Notes under the pieces: generated by a model
Seen by the model: only the letters and a program-made list of their open reading frames with translations
Database searches by the model: none
What the model was told of the DNA's origin: nothing
Source of the DNA: Chloroflexota bacterium
Lineage (GTDB): Bacteria; Chloroflexota; Anaerolineae; B4-G1
Length of the DNA: 37,231 nt
NCBI GenBank assembly: GCA_011046405.1
Contig: DSAR01000349.1
Coordinates: 1-37,231, forward strand
Reading direction: 5' to 3'
Shown here: positions 16,545 through 28,019 of the stretch, one piece after another
Position numbering within the stretch: the stretch's first letter is position 1
Layout: each line of letters begins with the position of its first letter
Translations under genes and position numbers: made by a program

Positions 16545-19500
16545 CTAGGCGCTCTCCGGCTCTGATTCTACGATCGGGATGGTGAAGGCAAACTTGCTCC
16601 CTTTGCCCAACGTACTCTCGGCCCAGATATCGCCCCCTTGCAATTCCACGAGGCTTTTGGTAATCACCAATCCCAAACCAGTACCAGGCTCGCTCTGCAC
16701 GGATGGATCGTCGGAGCGGAAATATTTGGTAAACAGGCGGCCTTGATCCTCCGGTGACATGCCCACCCCGGTGTCGACGACTGCGCATACGACGAAGCCA
16801 TTCTCCCCCCGTTGCGCAGAGACGCTGATCTGCCCAGCTTCTGGAGTGTATTTATGCGCGTTGCTCAATAGATTGGTCATCACCTGCACCAGCCGAGTAC
16901 GGTCTCCTCTGACCAGGGGCAAATCTGGCGCAACGTCAACCGTCAACGATTGCTGCTTGGTCTTGATTTGAGCCCGAATCGTATGCAGAGCCTCTTCGAC
17001 GACCTCCTCAACCGAGATTTCCTCCAGGTTGATTCGAATGCGCCCACTCTCGATCCGCGAAATGTCCAACAAGCTACTGACCAGCATATCCATTCGTTCG
17101 ACGTTGGAACGAATCGTATCCAAGAACGCCTGCTGATCCTGGTTCAGTTCACCGGCCACACCCTTGGACAACAGATCTGTGTATCCTCTCATCGACGTCA
17201 TCGGCTGTTTGAGTTCGTGAGAGACGAAAGAGACAAACTCCGTCTTGGCCTCGTTGGCCTGGTGGACTTGCTCGAAGAGGCGCGCGTTCTCAATCGAGAT
17301 GGCGGCGTGGTCGGCCAGGCGTGTCACGAAAGCCAGCGCGCTTTCGTCGAGACGCCCCTGATGGAACGATTCCAGGGCAATCGAACCGATAATTCGATCC
17401 TCACACCAGATAGGCACCGTCAATTGAGCAACCACACCCGGCACCGTCGCCTGGTAATCGGGGTCTGCCCCCACGTCCAACACGAGTTCTGGCCTTTTGT
17501 TTCGCATAGCCCGACCGATAATCCCGCGATCTAAGGGCCACAATTCATCCTCATGGGCAGCGATAAAACTCTCCGGATACCCTTTGTTGGCCAGGAGCTG
17601 CAATCCACGCTCCCCCTCTTCGGTCTCAACGACGATGGCCACCAGGCCCATATCGGCGTCGGTCATACGCATTGCCCAATCAAGCGTCTGCTTCATCACA
17701 CGATCGTAATCCAAGGTCGCGTTGAGCTCTCGATCAATACGCTGCATCATGGAAAGCTCTTCGACCCGGGCCGCCAGCGCCTGATCGGTTTGCGTAAACA
17801 GCCGCGCGTTTTCGATAGAAACGGCTGCGTTGGCTGCAAAGGCGGTCAGTAAGCGCTCATCTTCCTCGTCGAAAGACACCCCATCGCGCCGATTGAGCAA
17901 CTCGATCACCCCGATGACGTCTCCTCGACTGACCATCGGCACGGCAATGATGGAATGGGTGATGAAGGCGTCATCCAAATCCTTGTACCAACGTTGATCG
18001 GTCTGCGCATCCTTGATGAGCACCGGTTTCTGTTCCTGGACCACTGTGCCCAGGATACCGGTGGAGGGGGGCAAACGCATCCCCACCAAATCGGCGGAAC
18101 CGGGACCGGCCGTCACCTCGAAGACCAACTCGCCGGTATTGCGATCGACTAGCACCAAAGATCCAGCTTCGGCCTGGAGTAACGCCACCGCCTTGTCCAT
18201 GATCAGATTCAACACCATCGGCAGGTCCAACGTCGACGTAATCACGCTGCCGACTTCATTCAGCGCCTTGAGCTGGCGAGCCCGTTCCTCCATCCGTCCA
18301 TACAAGCGTGCCTTGTCCAGGATTGCAGCCGCCTGGTCGGCAATCGCCGAGAAGAACTGTAACTGTTCTTCAGTATACGTCACGGCCGGATCGAAGCTTG
18401 AGACATTCATCACACCGATGATCTGGTCGCCGGCGCTAAGCGGCACGCTCATCCAGGCCTTGCCCGGCCGACCGCCGGGCGCGACGCCCCTGGCCCGACA
18501 TTCCTGAGCGTAGTCATCGGTGACGATGGCGCGACCGGTTTGCACAATTTGCCCGGTCAGACCGGTATCCACTGACCACTCGTAGCTGTTGTACATCCGA
18601 TCTCCATTCTCGACGTAAAAAGCGAAGGAAAGCGAGCGCTTCTCTGGATTGTACAACGCGATGTAGAAGTGACTGGTATCCATCACGCGACCGGTCTGGG
18701 TGTAGATCAACTCTAGCAGGTCATCGACGTTCATCGAGAAATTAACCGCCTGCCCCACCCAGCGGAGCACCTCCACCTCGGTCATTCGTCGTTCCAGATC
18801 GGTGAAAAGTCGGGCTTTGGCCAAAGCCACAGCAATCTGGGCGGCCAATGACTCCAAGGCAGCGAGATCATCCGAGGAAAAAAGCGCGCCACTAGATTTC
18901 ATCCCCAGGGTCAGCCACCCGTAATTGGGGATGGGGACAAAAAGCGCCGGACGCAGGGTGTCTAATTTACTACGCTCATCATCTAAATCAGGGGGTAGGG
19001 GACAGTCATGGTACAGAAAAAGGCTTTTTCTCTGCTGAAGCATCTGCCGGACCAACGGGCTATCCGTCGCAAAGGCCACGTCGGGAAAGTCGCCATCACC
19101 CAGTGTGTGCGGTACGTAGCGTCCTCGCCGTTGATCATAGAGATATAGAGCCGCAAAGGTAACGCCCCAGCCTGACGATAGGGTCTCATCGAGCGCCTCG
19201 AGCACCGAAGTCAGGTTAGTCGTCTCAGTTAACTGATCGGCAAAACGACGCGCGAGTTGACGATAGTCAAGCGAAGCGCCCAAGAACACCCGTTCAACTA
19301 CACGTTGCACCTGCCCCTGAAGCGGATTCAACACAAGCACCAAGAAGAAGACGAAAACGCCTAAGATAACAGGGTGTCCAACCTGGATCGGGACGTCGAT
19401 AAGCCACCCCAGGAGATAAGCAAAAAGAGAATAAATGCCTACAACGGTTGCGCTCAGAAGCGCGTACATCACCCCTCGGCTGATGACCCGGTTGATGTCG

Positions 19501-20561
19501 AACAGACGATAGCGCAAAATAGCATAGGCAATAGATAGCGGGAAAAGAACTAGCCAGGGGAAGGCGAGCATCGACCCAATCCACCATCCCAGCCAGGCAA
19601 ATGAGATAAACCAGAAGGAAATAGGGCCAAAAGCCAGGAGGCTGCCCCACATAATCGTCCGGGCCTGGGCCTGAGCGATGGGTGATTCGGAAGACAGGCT
19701 CCGGTAAATCATCATGCCCAGGAATGCCAGCGCGCTCAGGGCCACTGAAATGTAAACAAGTTGCCAGGATTTAAAATAAAGTCGCGGCGCGGAGAAATCA
19801 AAAATGGAGAATTGATTGTTGATGGCAAGAATAAGGCCCGGTGCGTAGACAATGTAGCGTAATGCTGGCGCCCGGTTGAGAATCCGCATCCGCTGGGGGA
19901 ACACCAGCGCCAGGTGTAACAACGCGCTCCCCACCAACGAAAACGCGCCAATCCACAACCGGGAAAAGCGGTGGGAGGTATACGTATCGAACATTAACCC
20001 CAGGCTCAATGCGATGACGGCGCACAAGAAAGCAAAGGCCCGGCCGGCCGACTCACGCCACCGCTCCACAAAGACACCGATCCCAATAGCCAGGTAGATG
20101 ATTGCAATGAGGTAAGGCAGCGCGAAAAAATCCCCCAACGCTCCCAGCGGGAAAGAGCAAAGCACCAGTTGAAACTCACGCTGTTCACCATCCAATCCTT
20201 CCACCGCCAGCGTGATCCGATCACCAACCTCGTATTGCGCCAGGAGACGCGTCAACGCGCCCGACGTATTCAATGCTTGATCGTCTACGGCTAAAATTCG
20301 ATCGTGCACACGCAGGCCGATCTCATGCGCCGAGCAGGTCGATTCCTCGGCGCCATTCGCCACCAGCGTCGGCTCGACAAAGAAACCGGGGAAAGGTAAT
20401 CGGATGACGCGCCAGGCGAGAAAGGCGGCCACAATCAAAATAATGACCGCCATGATGAGCGACGCCGCAACAAAGTATACCTGGGGAAGCAAGCGCTGAG
20501 AATTCAGATGGCGGGTTTGACGTCTCTTTTTATCTTCCAAGATGTTTACCTCGTACCTCAC
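16545..20561 (-). CDS. Membrane sensor histidine kinase with PDZ-like region, multi-TM module, four GAF-like domains, HisKA and HATPase_c
   Basis: RVHDRILAVDDQALNTSGAL (PDZ-like); four GAF-like segments; FVSFVSHELKQPMTSMRGYTDLL (H box); NLLSNAHKYTP (N box); VDTGVGMSPEDQGRLF; GTGLGLVITKSLVELQGG. Confidence 0.93.
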   Translation of the reverse strand: MRYEVNILEDKKRRQTRHLNSQRLLPQVYFVAASLIMAVIILIVAAFLAWRVIRLPFPGFFVEPTLVANGAEESTCSAHEIGLRVHDRILAVDDQALNTSGALTRLLAQYEVGDRITLAVEGLDGEQREFQLVLCSFPLGALGDFFALPYLIAIIYLAIGIGVFVERWRESAGRAFAFLCAVIALSLGLMFDTYTSHRFSRLWIGAFSLVGSALLHLALVFPQRMRILNRAPALRYIVYAPGLILAINNQFSIFDFSAPRLYFKSWQLVYISVALSALAFLGMMIYRSLSSESPIAQAQARTIMWGSLLAFGPISFWFISFAWLGWWIGSMLAFPWLVLFPLSIAYAILRYRLFDINRVISRGVMYALLSATVVGIYSLFAYLLGWLIDVPIQVGHPVILGVFVFFLVLVLNPLQGQVQRVVERVFLGASLDYRQLARRFADQLTETTNLTSVLEALDETLSSGWGVTFAALYLYDQRRGRYVPHTLGDGDFPDVAFATDSPLVRQMLQQRKSLFLYHDCPLPPDLDDERSKLDTLRPALFVPIPNYGWLTLGMKSSGALFSSDDLAALESLAAQIAVALAKARLFTDLERRMTEVEVLRWVGQAVNFSMNVDDLLELIYTQTGRVMDTSHFYIALYNPEKRSLSFAFYVENGDRMYNSYEWSVDTGLTGQIVQTGRAIVTDDYAQECRARGVAPGGRPGKAWMSVPLSAGDQIIGVMNVSSFDPAVTYTEEQLQFFSAIADQAAAILDKARLYGRMEERARQLKALNEVGSVITSTLDLPMVLNLIMDKAVALLQAEAGSLVLVDRNTGELVFEVTAGPGSADLVGMRLPPSTGILGTVVQEQKPVLIKDAQTDQRWYKDLDDAFITHSIIAVPMVSRGDVIGVIELLNRRDGVSFDEEDERLLTAFAANAAVSIENARLFTQTDQALAARVEELSMMQRIDRELNATLDYDRVMKQTLDWAMRMTDADMGLVAIVVETEEGERGLQLLANKGYPESFIAAHEDELWPLDRGIIGRAMRNKRPELVLDVGADPDYQATVPGVVAQLTVPIWCEDRIIGSIALESFHQGRLDESALAFVTRLADHAAISIENARLFEQVHQANEAKTEFVSFVSHELKQPMTSMRGYTDLLSKGVAGELNQDQQAFLDTIRSNVERMDMLVSSLLDISRIESGRIRINLEEISVEEVVEEALHTIRAQIKTKQQSLTVDVAPDLPLVRGDRTRLVQVMTNLLSNAHKYTPEAGQISVSAQRGENGFVVCAVVDTGVGMSPEDQGRLFTKYFRSDDPSVQSEPGTGLGLVITKSLVELQGGDIWAESTLGKGSKFAFTIPIVESEPESA

Positions 20562-20619
20562 TCTTTTAAACCCAATTGAGTCCTAAATGACGATGGATCC
20601 CAAGTGAGACTGAACCCGC

Positions 20620-20790
20620 CCTAACCTGACAGAGCCAGAGCCAACAAGGTCCATCCGTATCTTCTCAATAAGTTGGGGAGCTGTGGCCGGTCTCCCGACC
20701 GAGCCCAGCGGGCACGGTCAGGAGACCGGCCCGAGCGAGTTTGCCCCGGTTTATTGAGATGATACGTCCATCCTTATTGGTTAGGCCCTA
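20620..20790. repeat. MITE-like imperfect palindrome with nested hairpins
   Basis: Outer arms CCAACAAGG..CGTATCTTCTCAATAA / TTATTGAGATGATACG..CCTTATTGG; inner GGCCGGTCTCC / GGAGACCGGCC. Confidence 0.6.
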
Positions 20791-20922
20791 TGACGATTTA
20801 TTCTAGCATAGATAAAGCGAATTGTCTATGTGTTGGCTTCCGTCACCACCCATGATGGCCCTTGCACCATCGACGCGGATTGTGATCCGCACTGCACACG
20901 TAGGCTGAGCAGTTACAAAAGA

Positions 20923-20960
20923 AAAACGTAAAGCGTAACAAATATTACGCTTTACGTTTT
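20923..20960. terminator. Perfect 16-bp hairpin AAAACGTAAAGCGTAA-CAAATA-TTACGCTTTACGTTTT
   Basis: Arms 20923-20938 and 20945-20960 are exact reverse complements, in the convergence-free 3'/5' gap between nrdJ and the kinase. Confidence 0.6.
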
Positions 20961-20989
20961 ACCAATCAGCGCCAGAAGCACTACGAGCC

Positions 20990-21131
20990 TAAGCGTTCAG
21001 GGGATTGAACGATGGGACACAGATCGACACAGATTTTTTCCATCGAGTGCCAAGTAAGGCCTACTTGATGGCCTCAATCTGTGTGAATCTGTGAAAATCT
21101 GTGTCCAATGTTCCCCCGGCCTGAACGGTTA
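20990..21131. repeat. MITE-like palindromic element downstream of nrdJ (TAASCGTTCAGG ends, GGACACAGATT-type arms)
   Basis: TAAGCGTTCAGG at 20990-21001 versus CCTGAACGGTTA at 21120-21131; GGGACACAGATCGACACAGATT versus AATCTGTGTGAATCTGTGAAAATCTGTGTCC. Confidence 0.6.
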
Positions 21132-21138
21132 CACAGCG

Positions 21139-23601
21139 CTAACACTCGCTGTATCCGCATGAATAGCAGCGCCGGCATCCTTCCGTATTGACCAAAGCGG
21201 CATGGCCGCATTCAGGACACAGATCACCCGCCGGGAACAGGGCCAGTTGTTCGGCTGGGGACTGACCTTCCTCTGGCACCGGATCTATCATCCCCAGGTG
21301 CTCGGCCAATATCTGTGCGATCCCATCGGGAAGGCTGCGGACCCGGTCACGTCCGAATCCCAGGGGGCGTCCGCCGCCAATACCCTTCAATTGCCGCACC
21401 ACCTGTTTCAGTCGTCGCGTGGCCGAAAGAGGTGAAGGAACACGCAGTATCAGCGAGATCAAGCGCCCGATCGCCTCGGCCACTGCGGCTGTATCAGACC
21501 CGGCCTTGCCCACGTTGAGGAAGACCTCGAATGGCTCGCCATCACCGTTTGCGTTGATGGTCGTATATGCGGTACCCAAAGGCGTGTTCAAGCGATAGGT
21601 CTGGCCCGCCAACGCACGCGGCCGAGGGCGCACCTTTATGGAAGCTAGATCCGGGGAATACGGTTGGTGCTGCTTGGCCTTTCGCGTCTCTTCAGTCTCC
21701 AGGACGACTTTTTCCCGCGAGCCGGTCACGTAGACGGTCAACCCCTTGCAACCCAATTTCCAGGCCAATTGGAACGCGTGCGCCACATCGTCAGGCGTCG
21801 CCGACGCTGGGAAATTGATCGTCTTGGAGATCGAGCTATCGACGAATGCCTGTAACGCCGCCTGCATGCGCACGTGCTCCTCGGCGGCGATGTCGCTGGC
21901 GACGACAAAAACTTCCCGTACGGCGGATGGGACGGCGTCGACCGCCTGACAACTGCCCGTCTCCATCACCTCCTGGAAAATCGTCTCTCTCGCTCCCTCG
22001 TCCAGACCGATCTCCTCCAACGCCCGATCGAAGAGCGGACTGATGTAACGTAGCTCCAGGTCCTGACCATTGTCGTTGACGTGGCGCACGTAAGCCAAAG
22101 CAAAGACCGGTTCGCACCCATAGGCCTCACACCCCGAGACGGTCGCGACGGTGCCCGTCGGCGCCACCGTCGTCTGGGCCGCATTCCGGATACCGTGACG
22201 TTTTATGTCCTGCACAATAACGTCCCAATCCAGGGCAGGCCGTCCCCACTCTTCCAGGCGTTCGTAGGGGGTCACAGGACGGGGCGGCCGCCATTGCAGA
22301 TCATTGGGATCATAAACACTGCCCTCAATCGCCGGGAACGGTCCCCGAACCTCCGCCAACGCGATACTGCTTCGCATGACGTGATAGCGGATGTATTCCA
22401 TAACCTGGGCTACCAATTCCTGAGCCTCCTCGCTGCCGTAGCGCACCCGCAGATGGTAGAGTAAGTCACCCAGCCCCATGATACCCAACCCGATCCGCCG
22501 GGTCTGCTGGGCCGCGCGTTTCAGTTGGGGCACTGCCGGGACGTAGGCATTTGCGTCGATCACGTCATCCAAAAAACGGGTCGCTCGCTCGACCGTCTCG
22601 CGTAGTTTTTCCCAATCCACCGAGGCGTGCCCGTTGTGCCCATAGGTCACGTGCCGGGCCAGATTCACCGATCCCAGGCAACAATTCTCATAAGGCAACA
22701 AAAACTGTTCCCCACACGGGTTGCTCGCTTCATATGTGCCCAAATGTGGGCAAGGATTTTCTCGATTGGCCGCGTCCAAGAAGAGCATCCCCGGCTCACC
22801 ATTGCGATGCGCCCCGGCGATGATGTCGTCGAATATCTGTCGCGCCTCGACCGTCTCCCAGACCTCATCATCCTGGGGATTGACCAGCTCGATCATCCCC
22901 TCCTCCGCCACCGCCTGCATAAACACATCTGTCACGCCAACGGAGACATTGAAATTGGTGATCGCGTGTTCGTCGCTCTTGCAATGAATGAATTCACTGA
23001 TGTCGGGATGATCGACGCGCAACACGGCCATGTTGGCGCCCCGCCTGGCCCCGCCCTGGCTGACGATGCCTGAAGCGACGTCGAAAACCTGCATAAAGCC
23101 TACTGGCCCGGTGGCCTGACCGCCACTGCTGCGCACCAACGCGCCCTTGGGACGGAGTCGAGAGAAGGAAAAACCGGTCCCCCCCCCCGTCTGTTGGATC
23201 AACGCCGCATCCCGTAGCGTCTGAAAAATGCCCTCTCCATCGCGACCCATATCGTCAGCGACGGGAAGAACAAAACAAGCAGCCAATTGCCCTAAAGGCG
23301 TCCCAGCTCCGGTGAACGTGGGAGAATTGGGCATAAACTGAAAGCTGGTGATCAAATCATAAAAGCTATCCTCGACCGCCGATACATCCTCACCCCACAC
23401 CTCCTCGACGGCAGCGACGTGACTAACCACGCGATGGAACATCTCCTCTACCGTTTCGACCGGTTGGCCATTCATCCCCCTGCGCAAATAACGACGCTTC
23501 AAAACCGCAAGGGCGTTCTCACTTATCTTGATCCCGGCTCTCTTGGATCTCGCGACCGAAGCCATGGTACTTTTCACAATGTGCCCCATCATTTCCTCCA
23601 T
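21139..23601 (-). CDS. nrdJ: Class II (adenosylcobalamin-dependent) ribonucleoside-diphosphate reductase
   Basis: [82 protein letters not shown]-terminal zinc ribbon [26 protein letters not shown]. Confidence 0.93.
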   Translation of the reverse strand: MEEMMGHIVKSTMASVARSKRAGIKISENALAVLKRRYLRRGMNGQPVETVEEMFHRVVSHVAAVEEVWGEDVSAVEDSFYDLITSFQFMPNSPTFTGAGTPLGQLAACFVLPVADDMGRDGEGIFQTLRDAALIQQTGGGTGFSFSRLRPKGALVRSSGGQATGPVGFMQVFDVASGIVSQGGARRGANMAVLRVDHPDISEFIHCKSDEHAITNFNVSVGVTDVFMQAVAEEGMIELVNPQDDEVWETVEARQIFDDIIAGAHRNGEPGMLFLDAANRENPCPHLGTYEASNPCGEQFLLPYENCCLGSVNLARHVTYGHNGHASVDWEKLRETVERATRFLDDVIDANAYVPAVPQLKRAAQQTRRIGLGIMGLGDLLYHLRVRYGSEEAQELVAQVMEYIRYHVMRSSIALAEVRGPFPAIEGSVYDPNDLQWRPPRPVTPYERLEEWGRPALDWDVIVQDIKRHGIRNAAQTTVAPTGTVATVSGCEAYGCEPVFALAYVRHVNDNGQDLELRYISPLFDRALEEIGLDEGARETIFQEVMETGSCQAVDAVPSAVREVFVVASDIAAEEHVRMQAALQAFVDSSISKTINFPASATPDDVAHAFQLAWKLGCKGLTVYVTGSREKVVLETEETRKAKQHQPYSPDLASIKVRPRPRALAGQTYRLNTPLGTAYTTINANGDGEPFEVFLNVGKAGSDTAAVAEAIGRLISLILRVPSPLSATRRLKQVVRQLKGIGGGRPLGFGRDRVRSLPDGIAQILAEHLGMIDPVPEEGQSPAEQLALFPAGDLCPECGHAALVNTEGCRRCYSCGYSEC

Positions 23602-23628
23602 AGAAAACTATTCCCGCCGCTCCTCAGT

Positions 23629-24099
23629 CTATGCCTCTTTAGTGCTCTCTTTGCTCTCTTCCAGCAATCGATCAATCTCCGATCGCACTGCCTCCAGATC
23701 CTCTAAACCCAGGTAGACAATAGCATAACGGACGTAAGAAACGGGATCTAGTTCCTTCAACTCTTTGATGGTCAAATCCCCAACGACGTGACTGGGCACC
23801 TCCATCCTGCCCATCTGGCAGATCGCGTGCTCGACGCGATCCACCAATCGCTCCAGATCATCGGCCGAGACCGGGCGCCGGGCGCAAGCCGTCCGTAAAC
23901 CAACGAGTAGCTTCTCGCGACTGAACTCCTCCCTTTGATCGTCCCGTTTGACCACCAGGGGTGTATTCAATACCGGCCGCTCCATCGTACTAAAACGCTG
24001 ATCGCACGATTGACACACCCGTCGCCGGCGCACGCCCCTTTCGTTACGCCGTGTATCGATCACCCGTGTATCGTCGCTATCACAAAAAGGACAACGCAT
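23629..24099 (-). CDS. nrdR: Transcriptional repressor NrdR
   Basis: MRCPFCDSDDTRVIDTRRNERGVRRRRVCQSCDQRFSTME zinc ribbon, ATP-cone VVKRDDQREEFSREKLLVGLRTACARRPVS. Confidence 0.96.
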   Translation of the reverse strand: MRCPFCDSDDTRVIDTRRNERGVRRRRVCQSCDQRFSTMERPVLNTPLVVKRDDQREEFSREKLLVGLRTACARRPVSADDLERLVDRVEHAICQMGRMEVPSHVVGDLTIKELKELDPVSYVRYAIVYLGLEDLEAVRSEIDRLLEESKESTKEA

Positions 24100-24187
24100 A
24101 ACACTCGCCTCCTGAATCTACCCGCCCTCTCCTATCCCGGACAGAGGGTGCTTCACACCCGCCAAACGACCCAAACCCCCCACTCTC

Positions 24188-24219
24188 CATCGCAGCAAGG
24201 GACTGGCCTGAGCAGTTAC
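24188..24219 (+). repeat. 32-bp dispersed repeat CATCGCAGCAAGGGACTGGCCTGAGCAGTTAC (copy 1)
   Basis: Exact reverse complement found at 30370-30401. Confidence 0.9.
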
Positions 24220-24384
24220 GACTGCCAAATTCTTGCTCGTTGTGCAGGAACCTTGTCGGTTAGGCCCTTACTCTCCGGCGTTGCCAATAAAAAAAGGCCC
24301 CCTACATCCTTCAAGCAATGGCGCTTAGCTTAGCGTTCAAACATGGACCTGTCCCAAAGCCATGGGGCATTCAAGCTCTAAATA

Positions 24385-24430
24385 ACACCAGATGTAGGGG
24401 GATAACAAAAAAAAGCCCTATATGTAGGGG
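24385..24430 (-). promoter_or_regulatory. Candidate tandem NrdR boxes in the nrdR leader
   Basis: GCCCTATATGTAGGGG (24415-24430) and ACACCAGATGTAGGGG (24385-24400), 30 bp apart start to start; core matches the published NrdR-box core CwAtATaTwG at 9/10 and about 7/10. Confidence 0.6.
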
Positions 24431-24449
24431 GGTCGTTAAGGTGGTGCAG

Positions 24450-24478
24450 ATTATAGCATAGCCTACAACAATGCACAA
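24450..24478 (-). promoter_or_regulatory. Minus-strand promoter TTGTGC-N17-TATAAT with extended -10 (TGCTATAAT) upstream of nrdR
   Basis: Read on the reverse complement; TATAAT = 24455 to 24450, TTGTGC = 24478 to 24473. Confidence 0.65.
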
Positions 24479-24543
24479 GCGCTTTCAAGAAGATTATCTT
24501 AAAAAGCAAGGGGAAATAATCGTAGCGCCATAAACGCCATCAA

Positions 24544-24572
24544 TTGACAATTGTCTCACTTTAGAGTACATT
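24544..24572 (+). promoter_or_regulatory. Promoter TTGACA-N17-TACATT upstream of the GAF protein; -35 embedded in palindrome GACAATTGTC
   Basis: TTGACA 24544-24549, TACATT 24567-24572; palindrome 24546-24555. Confidence 0.55.
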
Positions 24573-24666
24573 TGATGGAAGATAGCCAATCAACTTACCC
24601 ACCGACTGAAAGGACAGAAAATTTCGCCTCGGCGCCCCAGCCAATCACGAGGAAAGGAGGGTTTCT

Positions 24667-25278
24667 ATGTCAGCAACCAACAATCAATTTATCCGTTTTC
24701 TCCAACAGGAATGCTCCCGGTTCAAGGACGAAAACCGACTGCTGCTGGAAGAGGTGCGCGCGCTAAGACGTTATCTCAATGCCCTGCAGCATCTACAGAA
24801 AACTGTCCAGCATTTTACGCCGGAACAGGACATTCTATCCCTGCTCGATGATACGCTCAAATGCGCCCTCGTTCTATTAGACGCTATCGATGGTTCGCTG
24901 ATGTTGATTGATGAGGAAACGGACGAGCTGGTCTTTGTGCTCGTGCACGGCACAGCCAGCGACAGCCTGGTCGGCCATCGCTTCGACCGCCGCCAGGGCA
25001 TTGCCGGATGGGTAGCCGAAAATATAGAGCCGGCCATCAGCGATAACGTCCGCACCGATGCACGCTTCTTACCAACCGTCGATGAGCAGGTCGGTTTCGA
25101 GACCCGTTCCCTGGTCGCGGTGCCATTGGCTGCCCGGGGACGCACACTCGGCGTCATCGAGGTCGTCAACAAACGCTCTGAACGGCCTTTCACCGAAGAA
25201 GACGCCAACCTGCTTTCGATTCTGGCCACTCTGGCTGCCTCGGCCCTTGACTACGCGGCTTCTGCTATGGAAGAATGA
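24667..25278 (+). CDS. GAF domain protein with N-terminal coiled coil
   Basis: LLDDTLKCALVLLDAIDGSLMLIDEETDELVFVLVHG...RRQGIAGWVAENIEPAISDNVRTDARF...SLVAVPLAARGRTLGVIEVVNK; RBS ggaaagg. Confidence 0.88.
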   Translation: MSATNNQFIRFLQQECSRFKDENRLLLEEVRALRRYLNALQHLQKTVQHFTPEQDILSLLDDTLKCALVLLDAIDGSLMLIDEETDELVFVLVHGTASDSLVGHRFDRRQGIAGWVAENIEPAISDNVRTDARFLPTVDEQVGFETRSLVAVPLAARGRTLGVIEVVNKRSERPFTEEDANLLSILATLAASALDYAASAMEE

Positions 25279-25290
25279 AGATCATCATAA

Positions 25291-27077
<1,787 letters not shown>

Positions 27078-27222
27078 CACGAATTTTGGCTCGAATTGTG
27101 AAAAAACAGGTTCTTTTCGTGTAATTCGTAGTAAAAAATTGACCGCTTGCTAAGCCAACCATGCGAACTAGGAGAGCCAAAAAACATTCGTGAAATTCGA
27201 GCATTCGTGCGATTCGTGATAG
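27078..27222. repeat. MITE-like palindrome built from ATTCGTG-type units
   Basis: CACGAATTTTGGCTCGAATT on the left versus repeated ATTCGTG/ATTCGAG (27186, 27195, 27203, 27212) on the right. Confidence 0.5.
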
Positions 27223-27458
27223 AAAATCTCGGGTAGTGAATGTTTTTATCGCAATTGCCCAGCGACAGAGATGAGTGACGGGACGATGGCAAAAATCGTC
27301 AAGACAATGCGAGATAAATGAAGGATAGAGGAGCTTTTATCGGGCGAGCGCCGCAACGAAGATCAAGACAAGTGATTTTCTCTCTGCTATACTGGATCGC
27401 AGAAAGTCAGGCTGTTCACAAGTTTTTGGCAACCAGATTATAGCAAGGAGATGAATAA

Positions 27459-27938
27459 ATGGAAAAGACGCAGGATGTGTATCACATACGCCCGATTGGG
27501 ACGGTGCGCCGCAACGGGGACGACGTTTGCCTGGAGATCGACGAGCCTTTCCGTCCAGCGATGAGGGAACTGGGCGGTTTCAGTCACGTGATGGTTTTCT
27601 GGTGGGCGGACCGTTTCGCTGACGAAGAGCACCGTACCACGTTGCAAATGAATCCGCCCTACGCTGAAGACCACTTGACCGGCGTGTTTGCCTCCCGGTC
27701 GCCCGTCCGTCCCAACCCACTGGGGATGACGACCTGCAAGGTGGTGGACGTCGACGAGGCGGAGGGTGTCATCCGCGTGGCCGACATCGACGCCTTCGAC
27801 GGCACGCCGGTCGTGGACCTGAAGGCCTACTTCCCGGTTTGTGACCGGGTGCAAACGGCCCACATCCCCAAGTGGCTGGTGGGGTGGCCTGAATGGATGC
27901 CGGAGGACGGTATTGGACTCCAGCCGGGAGAGGCATAG
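27459..27938 (+). CDS. trmO: tRNA (N6-threonylcarbamoyladenosine37-N6)-methyltransferase TrmO-like (TsaA/YaeB family)
   Basis: IRPIGTVRRNG, ELGGFSHVMVFWW, GVFASRSPVRPNPLGMTTCKVVDVD, DIDAFDGTPVVDLKAYFP. Confidence 0.88.
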   Translation: MEKTQDVYHIRPIGTVRRNGDDVCLEIDEPFRPAMRELGGFSHVMVFWWADRFADEEHRTTLQMNPPYAEDHLTGVFASRSPVRPNPLGMTTCKVVDVDEAEGVIRVADIDAFDGTPVVDLKAYFPVCDRVQTAHIPKWLVGWPEWMPEDGIGLQPGEA

Positions 27939-28019
27939 ATTCGAGCTTCGATAAAGACTTAGGCAGGATGCGGCCCCGGGCAATCGCCCGGGGCTATCCC
28001 GCTTTCCGAGGAGTGAACG

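Noticed and set aside
24100-24380. Possible cobalamin riboswitch in the long nrdR/nrdJ leader (class II RNR is B12-dependent)
   Set aside because: I could not find a convincing B12-box or conserved core; a covariance-model search (Rfam cobalamin) would settle it.
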